Assembly (NCBI GenBank): GCA_963753195.1
Contig: CAVWBH010000009.1
Span: 1,302,001 to 1,366,000, forward strand
Source of the DNA: Palsa-504 sp963753195
Lineage (GTDB): Bacteria; Actinomycetota; Actinomycetes; Streptosporangiales; Streptosporangiaceae
Length of the DNA: 64,000 nt
Direction: 5' to 3'
Shown: in pieces, positions 44,975 through 54,162 of the stretch
Position numbering within the stretch: position 1 is the first letter of the stretch
Layout of the letters: each line of letters begins with the position of its first letter
Notes under the pieces: model-generated
What the model was told of the DNA's origin: nothing
The model's database searches: none
The model's input: only the letters and a program-made list of their open reading frames with translations
Position numbers and translations under genes: made by a program

Positions 44975-45288
44975 AATGACAACACTGCAGGTCAGGACGT
45001 CCCCCGTCGGCCGCCAGGGCGGCACGCAATCGTTATGCGCCGAGCGGGGGTTCCTGGTCGGCTGAGTCTGGGACGTGCGGCCCGGCGCGGCGGGGCGGAA
45101 GGTTCGCATTCAAGAGCGCGCTCCACCCGGCCGGGCGGGTACTGACGTCCTGGCAGCATTCCTGGAGCCGGTGCAGTGACTCGCTATCGCCCAGCCGGAA
45201 TGCCGCCTCCACGCGTGACGCAGATCAGGCTCAGCCATGCGACGCCTCCAGCTGCGGACTCCCGGCATGCACCCGGGCGCGAGCTTCC
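44975..45288. other. gap between kinase-like gene and truncated thiolase
   Basis: No confident gene is present. On the minus strand 45033-45212 is an open frame from GTG (59 codons) reading EAAFRLGDSESLHRLQECCQ, which has protein-like composition but no ribosome binding site. It is not the missing thiolase C-terminus. Confidence 0.35.
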
Positions 45289-45981
45289 CTACCCGTTCGA
45301 CCGGGAGTTGGTCACGAACGGGGCCCTCATGTCGTGGGTCTTGCCGTACTTGTACAGGTACCGCTGGAACTCCACCGCGGTGCTGTACCCCGGCGGACCC
45401 GCGAGCGCGCGGCCGTACTTGCCTGGCCCGGACACCGTGTCCTGCGCGTTCGCGCCGCGCTGGCCGTACCGGCCGGGCACGTTGTGCCAGCCCTTCACCG
45501 ACAGCACCACCTGGCCCATACCGAGGCCGACCGCCTCGGCCGCCGCGGCCGCGGCCCTCGACATGCATCCGGGAGCGGTCATCACGAATTTCAGGCCGGT
45601 CAGCTCGGGCATGTTCTTGACCAGCCATTCCGCGCTCAGCTGGATCAGCCCGTCAAACGGGTCGGACGTGTTCTGGAACGCGGCCAGGAAGTCCGCCGGG
45701 ACCGGCTCACCCTCCGGCCACCAGGCGCCGGTGGTGGTCGAGGCGTCGAACACGATCCCGTCGACCTCAGCAGGGTTGACGCCCGCGTCCTCGATGGCGT
45801 TGCGGATGGCCAGGATGGCCCACGCGCCGATGCTCTTGCGCGGGTCGCCGTCCCAGCGCCGCAGCGTCGGGGAATGCCCGACGCCGACGGCGGCCACCTG
45901 GCCCCGGTGGGGCCACACGCCAGGATTGTCGGTCATCCGGAACAACCCGGCAGCAGAGGGGTAAACAGTCGGAGCCGTCAT
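45289..45981 (-). pseudogene. truncated thiolase-like protein
   Basis: The 230-residue product matches the N-terminal half of thiolase/SCP-x-like (lipid-transfer) proteins: AILAIRNAIEDAGVNPAEVD, LSAEWLVKNMPELTGLKFVM, TAPGCMSRAAAAAAEAVGLG and MGQVVLSVKGWHNVPGRYG. It ends at RAPFVTNSRSNG with a stop codon, where relatives of about 390 residues continue to the catalytic His and Cys regions. No continuation was found downstream in any frame. The ATG at 45981 has AAGGAC upstream. An IS701-type element ends 48 bp upstream of this start, so the native promoter may also be lost. Probably a non-functional remnant. Confidence 0.65.
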
Positions 45982-46028
45982 CGGCCTTGTCCTTTCACTC
46001 GTCACTCACCTGTCCCGATCACGACTAG

Positions 46029-46041
46029 TACTACAGCCGCA
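46029..46041 (+). repeat. left terminal inverted repeat of IS701-type element
   Basis: TACTACAGCCGCA is the exact complement of 47550-47562 and follows a CTAG target duplication. Confidence 0.92.
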
Positions 46042-46103
46042 TGCTGTGATTTAGCGCGGCGTGGCTGCGTGATCCGGGATTCTCGGGGGTCCAGTCTGGG
46101 ACG

Positions 46104-47560
46104 ATGCTGGATGTGATGGATGAGGCGCGGGTGCGGGCGGGTGAGGCGCATGCCGCGTGGTCGGAGTCGTTCAATGAGATGTTCGCGGGCGTGGCGGGTG
46201 AGTTCGAGAACGCGGGGTCGCGCAAGCGGGCGCGGGCTTTCGTGCTGGGCTTGCTGTCGCATGCGGAGCGGAAGAACGGGTGGACGCTGGCGGAGTTCGC
46301 CGGGGATGTGTCGCCGGACGGGATGCAGCGGCTGCTGAACTTCTATGCCTGGGACGCCGGCGCGGTGCGGGATTGGGGTGCGCCGGTACGTGGTGAAGAA
46401 CCTGGGCGGCCCGTCCGCGGTGCTGGTGGCCGATGAGACGGGGTTCCTGAAGAAGGGGACCAGATCGGCGGGGGTGGCCCGGCAGTACACCGGGACCGCG
46501 GGCCGGATAGAGAACGCGCAGGTCGGGGTGTTCCTGGCCTATGCGGCGAGCGACGGCGCCCGGGCGCTGATCGATCGGGAGCTGTACCTGCCGGAGAAGT
46601 GGACCGGGGACCGGGACCGGTGCCGGGCGGCCGGGATCGGCGATGAGGTGGCGTTCGCGACCAAGCCGAAGCTGGCGCGGGACATGCTGGAGCGCGCGGT
46701 GACGGCGGGCGTGCCGTTTGGCTGGTTCACCGCCGATGAGGTGTACGGGCAGAACCCGGGACTGCGGGACTGGCTGGAAGACCAGCAGATCGGCTACGTG
46801 ATGGCGGTGCCGTGCAGCGAGCTGATCACCGTCGCCGCGGGCCGCAAGCGCGCGGACGCGCTGGGCCGCCTGGTCCCGCGCCATGCGTGGCAGCAGGTGT
46901 CCTGCGCGGACGGCTCGAAGGGGCCGCGGGTCTATGACTGGGCGCTGATCGATGCTGCCAGCAGCGATCACCGCCTGCTGGTCCGCCGGTCGCTGCACCT
47001 GGGCGAGAAGGGCGAGCTGGAGCTGGCGTACTTCTGGTGCTACGCGCCGCGCGGCGCGGCGCTGACCGAGCTGGTCTCCGTAGCGGGCGCCCGCTGGGCA
47101 GTGGAGGATTGTTTCGCCGAGGCCAAGAACGAGACCGGCCTGGACCACTACCAGGTCAGGCTCTACCAGGCCTGGTACCGGCACATCACCCTGTCGATGC
47201 TCGCGCACGCGTTCCTCGCCGTCACCGCGCACGCCCTGCGGCCCGCCCCGGTGCCACCGGATGCGCCGCCTGGCAGCGCGGACCACAGCCAGCCCGCTCA
47301 AAAGGGGACCCGCAGCCTGTGGACAAACATTCAGCCCGCCGAGGACGTACAGCCCGCCGCAGGTCATAACGGATGAAAACGGCGAGGAGATGATCCCGCT
47401 GACCGCCGCGGAGACCCGGCGCCTGTTCAGCCTTTACACCCGCGTCACCCGCCCGGAGCACCATCACGAGCGCTGGTCAGGCTGGCGCCGCCGCCACCAG
47501 GCCCGCGCCCGCCGGTTCCACTACCAGCGCAGGATCCATGATCTCAGGGTGCGGCTGTAG
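46104..47560 (+). pseudogene. IS701-family DDE transposase, frameshifted
   Basis: Three frames together make one IS701 transposase. The N-terminal frame (MLDVMDEARVRAGEAHAAWS onward) ends after AWDAGAVRD. The middle frame carries the first Asp in VLVADETGFLKKG, the second in WFTADEVYGQNPG and the Glu in RWAVEDCFAEAKNETGLDHY. The third carries the C-terminal MIPLTAAETRRLF and WRRRHQARARRFHY. The first break is at a GGGG run (46375-46378), with one base too many; the second lies between about 47220 and 47390. The enzyme is inactive as read unless ribosomal frameshifting occurs at both sites, which this family is not known for. Confidence 0.85.
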
Positions 47561-47562
47561 TA
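47550..47562 (+). repeat. right terminal inverted repeat of IS701-type element
   Basis: TGCGGCTGTAGTA complements the left repeat at 46029-46041 exactly and precedes the second CTAG target copy. Confidence 0.92.
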
Positions 47563-47566
47563 CTAG

Positions 47567-48089
47567 ACGATCTGGTACCCGGAACCTGCTGCCCGGCCAC
47601 GGGAATCACCCGGAGGACCAGCTACACCGCAGCTCCATCCGAACCTCATCGAGGGAACGGGCCCGACGGATCGGACAGGAAGTGGTCCAAGCTCGATGAC
47701 CGCGCGCGGCTCGTCTCGCGTCGTAAGGGATCGGCGCCAGCGTCGGCATATTTATCTCTTTATCGCAGATGGCCTAAAGAACAATCTATGAAGGGTCTAT
47801 GCACGGTTTACACCCTGGCAGGTGATCGGACAAGCCTTCGGCTGGGGTTCTGCCCAGGGCGTCGATGGCCGCGGACTAGGTGCAGTCACTACGGGTAATC
47901 CGACTCCGGTTAGGGCTTGCGGCCGGATTGGCAATTTCCGCACGACTCAGAAGCGGCAAGAGCTGTCAATGGCCAAGTGTGGTGGCTCTGGCCACCTTCC
48001 GTGATGCAAGTGGCCGGCGTGGCGCGTGGTGCCTTGATCACGGCTTTCCGGTTTGCGGCTGGTGTGGCGAGCAGGCATCCGCGGGATCT
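47567..48089. other. gene-poor stretch after insertion sequence
   Basis: About 520 bp lie between the insertion sequence and the small minus-strand gene. No credible gene is seen in either direction. A locally AT-rich patch at about 47745-47815 (TATTTATCTCTTTATCGC) could be a promoter region. Confidence 0.5.
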
Positions 48090-48524
48090 TTAGCTCCAGG
48101 TCACCGGCCGCGGTGGTAACCGTCCTCGGCCGGTGCCCGTGCCGCAGGCCGGTCCGGGCCTCGGTCTGATGCGGGAACGCTCCGCGAGCTCCGCTTCGAT
48201 CAGCGCCTGGTAGATCGTCTCGGCCGCCTGCCGGATCCGTTCATCCACCTCCGCGGCTTTGAGTACCTCCAGGACTTCGAGCAAGGCAGACTGGTCCAGG
48301 GCCATTGTCTGTACGTGTCCTTCCGCGAGAACCATTGGCGTGGTCTCGCTGACCATCACACGATGGTCCTCCCCAGCATGCTCGAAGGCTACGTACTCGA
48401 TCCGTCGGGCATGGGAAGGTAGGATTCTAGAATTGACCTGATGTTTGCGGACACGCGCAGCGGATTCGGAGCCATGTATTGCGCGTCCGGGCTGGTCGCT
48501 AACGCTGATCACCCGTACGGGCAC
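48090..48524 (-). CDS. small protein of unknown function divergent from R2lox
   Basis: The central part reads RRIEYVAFEHAGEDHRVMVS, ETTPMVLAEGHVQTMALDQS and LLEVLEVLKAAEVDERIRQA, then an amphipathic helix AETIYQALIEAELAE, and looks like a genuine conserved protein. The C-terminal 25 residues are low-complexity Arg/Pro/Gly. The GTG at 48524 is only 15 bases from the divergent R2lox start, leaving no room for promoters, so the true start may be further inside (GTG at 48512 or GTG/ATG near 48360). Function unknown. Confidence 0.6.
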   Translation of the reverse strand: MPVRVISVSDQPGRAIHGSESAARVRKHQVNSRILPSHARRIEYVAFEHAGEDHRVMVSETTPMVLAEGHVQTMALDQSALLEVLEVLKAAEVDERIRQAAETIYQALIEAELAERSRIRPRPGPACGTGTGRGRLPPRPVTWS

Positions 48525-48538
48525 GTGAGGAGACAGAA

Positions 48539-49495
48539 ATGGCCGAGCCTGTGGCAGGCGGCAAGATCCAGGAGACGCAGATTGGCCGTTACCGGTCCAC
48601 GCGCGGCCTTGACTACGAGTCGGTGCCGTGGCGGCTATGGGAGAGGTCCAAGAAGCTCTTCTGGGACCCGGCTGATCTGGACTTCTCGCAGGACGCCGTC
48701 GACTGGCAAGGCATGTCAGACGAGGAACGAACGCTCGTGGCCCTGTCTGCGCGGGGGTTTATGGTCGGCGAAGAGGCCGTGACGCTCGACATCGTCCCGC
48801 TACTGCGTTGCATGTCCGACTTGGGGCGCCTCGAGGACACGATGTACCTGTCGATGTTCGCGATGGAAGAAGCCAAGCACACCGAGATGTTCCGCCGCTG
48901 GTTCGACGCTGTCGGCCTCGATCCGTCCTCGCTGGATGACCTCGTCCGTGCCCAGCAGGAAGCTATCGGGCAGCGCGGCCAGGGGGTGTTCGACGGGGCT
49001 CTGACCAGGGTGATGCGCAGGCTTGACACCGACAGATCACCCCAGGCCATCCTTGACGCGACCCTGATCTACAACCAGCTCGTCGAGGGCGTCGCGGCGA
49101 TTGCCGGGTACCATCGCTGGGACTGGGTATTCGGCAGGTTGGGCAAACTTGCGGGCCTTGAGGCTGGCCTGAAGCTGACCCAGCGGGATGAGCGGCGCCA
49201 CATCGCGTATGGCACTTATCTCGGACGGCGTATCCTTGCCGAGAATCCCGATCTCTGGGAATGGGTGGAGCAGCGCTGGGAGAAGCTGACCGCTGGCTTC
49301 GGCGGTGGCTACGGGGCGGCAGGCACGCAGACCCGGGAACAGCGCGCGGCTCTCGGCTACGACGATGAATACCGGCAGCGGCTGATCAAGCGTCGGCTCG
49401 AGGCCCTCGCTGTGGCGCGCACCATGGACACCAACGACGTGCAGACCAGTACCATCGAGGCCTTCGAGCCCGAAGAACTCCAGCACATCAACTGA
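48539..49495 (+). CDS. R2-like ligand-binding oxidase (R2lox)
   Basis: This 318-residue ferritin-like protein is related to ribonucleotide reductase R2 subunits. Metal-ligand segments are FMVGEEAVTLDIVPL, FAMEEAKHTEMFRRW (ExxH), NQLVEGVAAIAGYHRW and TQRDERRHIAYGTYLG (ExxH), giving the expected Glu/His set. The mycobacterial homologue Rv0233 is an R2lox with a mixed Mn/Fe centre that binds a fatty-acid ligand and probably oxidises small molecules rather than making radicals for nucleotide reduction. No nrdE/R1 partner is nearby, as expected for R2lox. GAGGAGA precedes the ATG. Confidence 0.88.
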   Translation: MAEPVAGGKIQETQIGRYRSTRGLDYESVPWRLWERSKKLFWDPADLDFSQDAVDWQGMSDEERTLVALSARGFMVGEEAVTLDIVPLLRCMSDLGRLEDTMYLSMFAMEEAKHTEMFRRWFDAVGLDPSSLDDLVRAQQEAIGQRGQGVFDGALTRVMRRLDTDRSPQAILDATLIYNQLVEGVAAIAGYHRWDWVFGRLGKLAGLEAGLKLTQRDERRHIAYGTYLGRRILAENPDLWEWVEQRWEKLTAGFGGGYGAAGTQTREQRAALGYDDEYRQRLIKRRLEALAVARTMDTNDVQTSTIEAFEPEELQHIN

Positions 49496-49999
49496 CCATC
49501 ACCTGCCGCCACCGCCGCCGCCGGCTAGACAGCACCACTCAAGCGCGCCTTGTGCGATGCTGGATTCGAGCTCCGAAACGATCCCTCGACGGCCGCCGTC
49601 AGTTTCGGTGGCAATGCGATCGGCGGCTACGGGTGATAGGAACTGCTATGGCAAACCTAGGTTCACAGTTGCCGGTCAGCGCCAAGGCTCCGCCCGCAGG
49701 CTCCATGTTCTCGCTGGGATGGTTGATGGCGCAGCTATTCGGCCAGGCCGAAGAACCCATTGCGGCAGATCCGGACGTTCACTGCGCCAGCGATCGCGCA
49801 TAAATATTCGGATCTCGCTCGAGTGTAAGAATGGCAGGCCTTGACCGCGGCATGGGCCGGCAACCGCGGCGTACGGTCTAGATCGAATTGGACGTGTCCT
49901 GGGGCGGATGCCCTCGCGGCGATGGCGGGCTCCATTCCTTCACGTCACCCATCCGGCCGGGTGATTTTCTTGGTTCCTTCGCGGCTGCGAAGTCTGGGG
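49496..49999. other. gap with possible short ORF
   Basis: About 500 bp separate the R2lox gene from a membrane protein. At 49648-49803 an ATG with AGGAAC upstream opens 51 codons containing FSLGWLMAQLFG, a motif that looks protein-like; this may be a short gene or the remnant of a longer one. Nothing else is evident. Confidence 0.4.
49648..49803 (+). CDS. possible 51-residue protein
   Basis: The reading MANLGSQLPVSAKAPPAGSM then FSLGWLMAQLFGQ is preceded by TGATAGGAACTGCT, which contains an AGGAAC site. The central hydrophobic stretch is coding-like, but the protein is very short and ends in an ordinary stop, so it may be a fragment. No family is assigned. Confidence 0.35.
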   Translation: MANLGSQLPVSAKAPPAGSMFSLGWLMAQLFGQAEEPIAADPDVHCASDRA

Positions 50000-51658
50000 T
50001 TAGCGCGGGCTGCTGGACAGTAGGTTCCTGTCCCACACCATGACGGTGAAGGGGCCGACGTTGTACTCGCGCGCTGGACGGCCGAAGACCTTCGCTATGA
50101 CCCCCCGCGGCTCCCAGTGCAGGTAGCCGGGTGTGCTGTCCAGCACGACGAAGCTGGCCTGCTGAGCGGCTGGGTCATACCACGAGGGTTTGGCTAGCCA
50201 CAGGTACGGCTCCATCGCGGTTATGCCCACCACCGCCCTGACCTTGACCTGGCCGCCGGTGTCGACCGTGACGATGCTGCTCTGCCAGTAGCCGCCCAGC
50301 CCGTACTGCAGGTGATGGGCTTCCAGCCAGGACGCGACCTGCGTGCCGTCCGGCGGCGCAGCGGGCTGGACCACGCCATGCTCCAGACCCCCCAGGTAGC
50401 CGAGCAGAACTGCCAGGCCAGCCCCGTACGCAACGGCCCGCGTCCGGCGGGCCAGCATGCTTGCCGCCCGCGTCCGGGAGGCCTGCTGGCCGGCCAGCAT
50501 CCGCGCGGCCAGCGCCGCACCGAACGGCGCGACCACGGCGATCTCGTGCGGGCCCTGCGAGCCCGCGCCGGTCGTCACGAACAGCACGATGTTACCCACG
50601 ATGGCCACGGCCAGGACCTGGTCTACCAGGGCGGCGCCAGCGAAGAACCGCCAGGCCACCAGCAGCAGCGCCAGGCCGACCAGGGCCAGGCTCACCCAGT
50701 GGAGCAACGCGGTGTAGTAGGCTCCGCCGGCCAGCCCTCGGTAGTCGGCACCGAAGATCCGCGGCACGGCCCACAGCACGTGCAGGGTCGCCCAGCTGTA
50801 GTGGGTCGCGAAGGTGAATCGGACCGGGTGCAGGATGTAGCCGCCGAGGGCCCGGAGCACCCGTTCCGCCACCCAGGCGAGCCCGGCCCCGGCGCCGGCC
50901 GCCCCGATCAGGGACAGCTCATACCTCCGCGCCGCGAGGCCGCGGGCCAGGCCACGCTCCCGGACCGCGGCCTCGGCCACCCGCAGGGCGCAGACCAGGG
51001 CCAGCGGCACCACCCCGATGATGAGCACCAGCTCGTCGGCGATGAGGGCCCACGCCAGCCCCAGCGCGGTCAGCACCGGCACGTACCAGCGTCGGGGAGC
51101 CCGGTCCAGCACCAGGAAGATCAACAGGACCGGGACCGAGGTCCCGATGTGGCCCACGCTCAGCAGGAGGGCGGCGACGCCGACGCCGATCTGCGGCGCG
51201 AGCATGATCCCGGCCGCGATCGCCATCCTGATCACCGCGGCCCGGCTGGTGAACCCGCCGCGGGCCACCAGCACGGCCAGCACCACGGCCAGCGTGTAGG
51301 TCATCGCCGCCGCGATGTTAGCGGTGCTGGCGTGCACCCCGAAGAAGATCTCCAGCAGGGCGTACTGCGGCAGCTCGGTGGTGTAGAACGACACGTCGGT
51401 CAGGTACCAGCCGTTCAGCAGCAGGTTGCCGTGCAGCATGTCCGATGCCGCGAGCAGGATGTTTGCTTGGTCGGAGTTCTCCGGGGACGTGCGGGACAGC
51501 CTGAGGTACACCGTGAACAGGACCGCCGCGAACACCGCCAACCCGGCCGCCGCGAGCCAGCGGCGGCGCCTGGCGTGCCACGCGGATGGCGTCTCCGGCC
51601 CGGTCGCCTCCTCGCCGGCCGGGGGTTCCGTCTCCGTTCCAGGGCGGAACACCCTCAT
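50000..51658 (-). CDS. polytopic membrane protein of unknown function
   Basis: This protein of about 552 residues has a charged N-terminus, a first membrane helix WLAAAGLAVFAAVLFTVYL, a periplasmic segment with DQANILLAASDMLHGNLLLN and LTDVSFYTTELPQYALLEIF, and about ten further helices. The C-terminal 130 residues are soluble (PDGTQVASWLEAHHLQYGLG, GYWQSSIVTVDTGG). The layout resembles GT-C glycosyltransferases that use lipid-linked sugars, but no signature decides it. The ATG at 51658 is the first well-placed start, though no ribosome binding site is seen; an upstream GTG is open. Confidence 0.65.
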   Translation of the reverse strand: MRVFRPGTETEPPAGEEATGPETPSAWHARRRRWLAAAGLAVFAAVLFTVYLRLSRTSPENSDQANILLAASDMLHGNLLLNGWYLTDVSFYTTELPQYALLEIFFGVHASTANIAAAMTYTLAVVLAVLVARGGFTSRAAVIRMAIAAGIMLAPQIGVGVAALLLSVGHIGTSVPVLLIFLVLDRAPRRWYVPVLTALGLAWALIADELVLIIGVVPLALVCALRVAEAAVRERGLARGLAARRYELSLIGAAGAGAGLAWVAERVLRALGGYILHPVRFTFATHYSWATLHVLWAVPRIFGADYRGLAGGAYYTALLHWVSLALVGLALLLVAWRFFAGAALVDQVLAVAIVGNIVLFVTTGAGSQGPHEIAVVAPFGAALAARMLAGQQASRTRAASMLARRTRAVAYGAGLAVLLGYLGGLEHGVVQPAAPPDGTQVASWLEAHHLQYGLGGYWQSSIVTVDTGGQVKVRAVVGITAMEPYLWLAKPSWYDPAAQQASFVVLDSTPGYLHWEPRGVIAKVFGRPAREYNVGPFTVMVWDRNLLSSSPR

Positions 51659-51973
51659 GGAACGGGAGTCTATTGGCTCACCAGTTCGTCGCGATGTACA
51701 TGGTCTCGGTGAACTCCAGCACCCCTTCGTGCGCGCCCGCACGGCCGATGCGGAGTTCGGGTACCCGGGCGACACAGGAAAGCCGCAAAAGCCCGTAACC
51801 AGGACGGAATGTCAGTAGGCGATGGCCTGCTCGAATCGTTTAATGGTGGCCAGGCTGGCTTGACCGCTGCCGGTCCGGCTGGCAGCAGTATCTTTGCTGG
51901 AGGTCACGTGTCACCGCGGGTAATGCCCTCTCCGGCCGGCCGTGCCGCTAGGCGGGCCGCTGGCGGCGGGTCG

Positions 51974-52456
51974 TCATGCTCCCAGGTGACGGGCGTCGCC
52001 GCGGAAGATCAGGACTGGGCTGTTCGCGTGGTGGACAAGGTAGTCGCCGACTGAGCCGAGCAGCACCCCAGTGAAGCCGCCGAGGCCGCGCTGGCCGACC
52101 GCGACCAGCTCCGCGCCGTCCGAGGCCTCGACCAAGGCCGTGGCTGGATGACCCCGGAAGACGCGGGCCCTCACCCGGCTCCTGTCGTCTGCCTTTACCT
52201 CTTCGCTGATGATCGCGTCCAGGGACCGCTGCGCGTCGTCCGCAATAACCTTCTCGTCATCCACTTCGGCGGGCGTTTGGCCGAAGCCGCCGATCACGTC
52301 GGTCTCCGGAACCTGCCTGGCCATGACGGCGTCCACGGTGCCGCCGTTGAGCGCGGCGTGGTTGACGGCCCAGCGCAGGGCCGCCCGCGACGACGGAGAA
52401 CCATCGACCCCGACCACGACCCGGGGGCCGTTGCTCATGCTGCTTGCTGGCATCAC
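51974..52456 (-). CDS. universal stress protein (UspA family)
   Basis: This 160-residue single Usp domain begins RVVVGVDGSPSSRAALRWAV and has the ATP-binding pattern G2xG9xGS seen as VGQRGLGGFTGVLLGSVGDY, followed by VHHANSPVLIFRG. Usp proteins bind ATP and rise during starvation or stress; many actinobacterial copies occur in hypoxia regulons. The GTG at 52456 has AAGGAA about 6 bases upstream; ATG at 52453 and 52438 are alternatives. Confidence 0.88.
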   Translation of the reverse strand: MMPASSMSNGPRVVVGVDGSPSSRAALRWAVNHAALNGGTVDAVMARQVPETDVIGGFGQTPAEVDDEKVIADDAQRSLDAIISEEVKADDRSRVRARVFRGHPATALVEASDGAELVAVGQRGLGGFTGVLLGSVGDYLVHHANSPVLIFRGDARHLGA

Positions 52457-54053
52457 AACCAGTTCCTTTCGCCTATTCCGCCAAACTTGCTAGTGGCAGC
52501 ATTCAGATCGCCGCCATTCGCAACACGGTATCCCCGAGCGAAGGATTTGCATATCCCCCGGATGAACAGCCCAGTTAACTTGCCTCTGACCTCGTGACAC
52601 AGGAGCGGCAGAAAATGCCCTGAACCACCAGACGGCGTGTCATACGAGTCTGAAGGCTGTTACGGTGCCGGATCGGAGCGTGAACTCCGCCACCGCCAAG
52701 CAGAGGCGGCGCCTGGCGCGTTCGGAGAAGAACGAGGTCTTCGTATTGGTTGCTGACCGGTCAGACCACCCCAACGGGAAGTCGCGGCCCGGTGGAAAGT
52801 CAACCGGTCGACCCCAGACCTCCGGCAGGTCCCGTCACGGGCAGCCGCCCGGGCACTGAAGAACGCCCCGTTGATCACCCTCCGGTGACCGGCTGACCGC
52901 CGCCCCGCGGCCGGTCAGCCGACATGAACACCCGAGCACACCACCGCCGTCAGCTTGCTCGACCGGCGGACGCACCAAGCCAGTGTCGTCGTCACCGACG
53001 GCGACTCTTACTGCAGGCGGCAAGCCAGGGCAGAAGCGACCCTGAGCACCTGGAGGGATGGTCAACGACTTGCCTGAACTCCTACCCAAGATCGCATTTT
53101 TTTCGTGCCGAATCACTGGTGGTCAGTTACGGTCGGCATGTCACACCTTGACGGTGAACTTCACGAACAAGCATGCTCAGGCTGGCCCATTTTCCTAAAT
53201 TCGGCGACAAACATCGACGTCTCCGGATAGCAGAAAAAGCAGCACGACACCCTGCAAGGTTAAGCTATTAATAACTGGAAAAAACGCGGCCTGCGGGGTC
53301 CCGAAGATGGTACGTATCCCATACAAAATCGGCTTCCTATAGCGAGCTGGTGGTCTAGGTAGCCGCTTGGTGATAGCTCCACGTAACGTCCGGACATGCC
53401 GCGTGGCGTGCGTGCGATGTGAGCGCCGTGCAAGATCACTTCGGCGGGACTGGCGTCATAGAAGCAAATGAGCGAGCGATCTTCCCGCCGCTTCCCTGTA
53501 ACCGTTACCCGGCTTCCGATCACCCGCTGCCAGATTTGCCGTCGCACCATCGCGTATCGGCCCGGTAACCTCACTGAGGTCCTGACCGAGCACTACCGGC
53601 AGGCCCGCCCCGAAGCGCTCGAGCTCGAATCCCGGTAGCCGGGCGCGGGGATCCCGGTGCTGGCCGAACTCCGCCGGCCCGCCATCCCTCCGCACAGACG
53701 TGGCGGACACGGGAACGCTCGCCACGGTCACGGCGCTGGCAGCCTCCGGGCCGGCAGGCTCAGCATCGATGGTGTTCGCGCCTCCATCGGATCTCCATAC
53801 ACTCTCCATCGTTCTTGCATGCTCGCGTGGTTTGAAATCTTGCCTCTCGGCAATTGCCAAGGAGCAATTGTCTTCGTCGAGAAGCGGTTTCCCTTAGGCA
53901 ATTGCCCAGGGGCAAGGGGTTGACATTCCGCCTGCACAGTCCAACACTTCTCTTATTACAGCTGAAACGTGGCTGTAACGTTACTGAGAGTCCGGCCTAT
54001 TAAGGCTGGGGAAAGCTCGGAGTCCTGCGTTCCCTGAAGCGTTGGAGGGAACA
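52457..54053. other. 1.6-kb gene-poor, relatively AT-rich region
   Basis: No convincing gene was found on either strand. Short frames such as 53260-53574 lack ribosome binding sites or recognisable motifs. A fragment reading YRPGNLTEVLTEHYRQARPE (about 53560-53620) looks protein-like and may be the end of a lost gene. The right end, 53849-53985, carries several palindromes near a TTGACA (53920-53925). The composition and debris suggest an old insertion or deletion site. Confidence 0.5.
53849..53985 (+). promoter_or_regulatory. cluster of 10-bp palindromes and TTGACA before leader ORF
   Basis: GGCAATTGCC occurs at 53849-53858 and 53897-53906, a third CAATTG core lies at 53865-53870, and GTAACGTTAC at 53976-53985. 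TTGACA (53920-53925) lies between them. The spacing suggests a regulated promoter reading toward the leader ORF and MFS transporter. Which regulator would bind is unknown. Confidence 0.45.
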
Positions 54054-54146
54054 ATGCGGTATGGCTTTGACTCCGCTTGGTGCCGCGTCAGCCCGGCGCG
54101 GGCGACGCCAAACGAAGCCGTGCCCTTACCAGCCTGGGCGGGCTAG
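54054..54146 (+). CDS. possible 30-residue leader peptide
   Basis: An ATG preceded by GGAGGGAACA opens a 30-codon frame (MRYGFDSAWCRVSPARATPN, then EAVPLPAWAG) ending at TAG 54144-54146. The stop lies in the loop of a 12-bp hairpin. It lies 290 bp before the MFS start on the same strand. Short translated frames overlapping hairpins can act as attenuators. No known leader sequence was recognised, so this is a candidate only. Confidence 0.35.
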   Translation: MRYGFDSAWCRVSPARATPNEAVPLPAWAG

Positions 54147-54162
54147 GTAACCCGTCCAGGCT
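54131..54162 (+). terminator. hairpin overlapping leader-ORF stop
   Basis: AGCCTGGGCGGG (54131-54142) pairs with CCCGTCCAGGCT (54151-54162) with one G-U pair, around an 8-base loop that contains the leader stop codon. It could be an attenuator for the downstream MFS gene or a simple terminator; there is no T-tract. Confidence 0.45.

Larger units (their letters stand above)
46029..47562 (+). mobile_element. IS701-family insertion sequence
   Basis: The element is bounded by perfect 13-bp terminal inverted repeats TACTACAGCCGCA (46029-46041) and its complement (47550-47562), flanked on both sides by CTAG (46025-46028 and 47563-47566). A 4-bp YTAR duplication is typical of IS701. It holds one transposase broken by two frameshifts. 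It is about 1.53 kb and sits just upstream of the truncated thiolase. Confidence 0.93.

Noticed and set aside
45033..45212. Minus-strand 59-codon frame starting with GTG
   Set aside because: The composition is protein-like, but no ribosome binding site or family was found and it is not a thiolase remnant.
52665..53600. Small frames in the gene-poor region
   Set aside because: They have weak or no start sites and no recognisable domains; I treat them as chance frames or debris.
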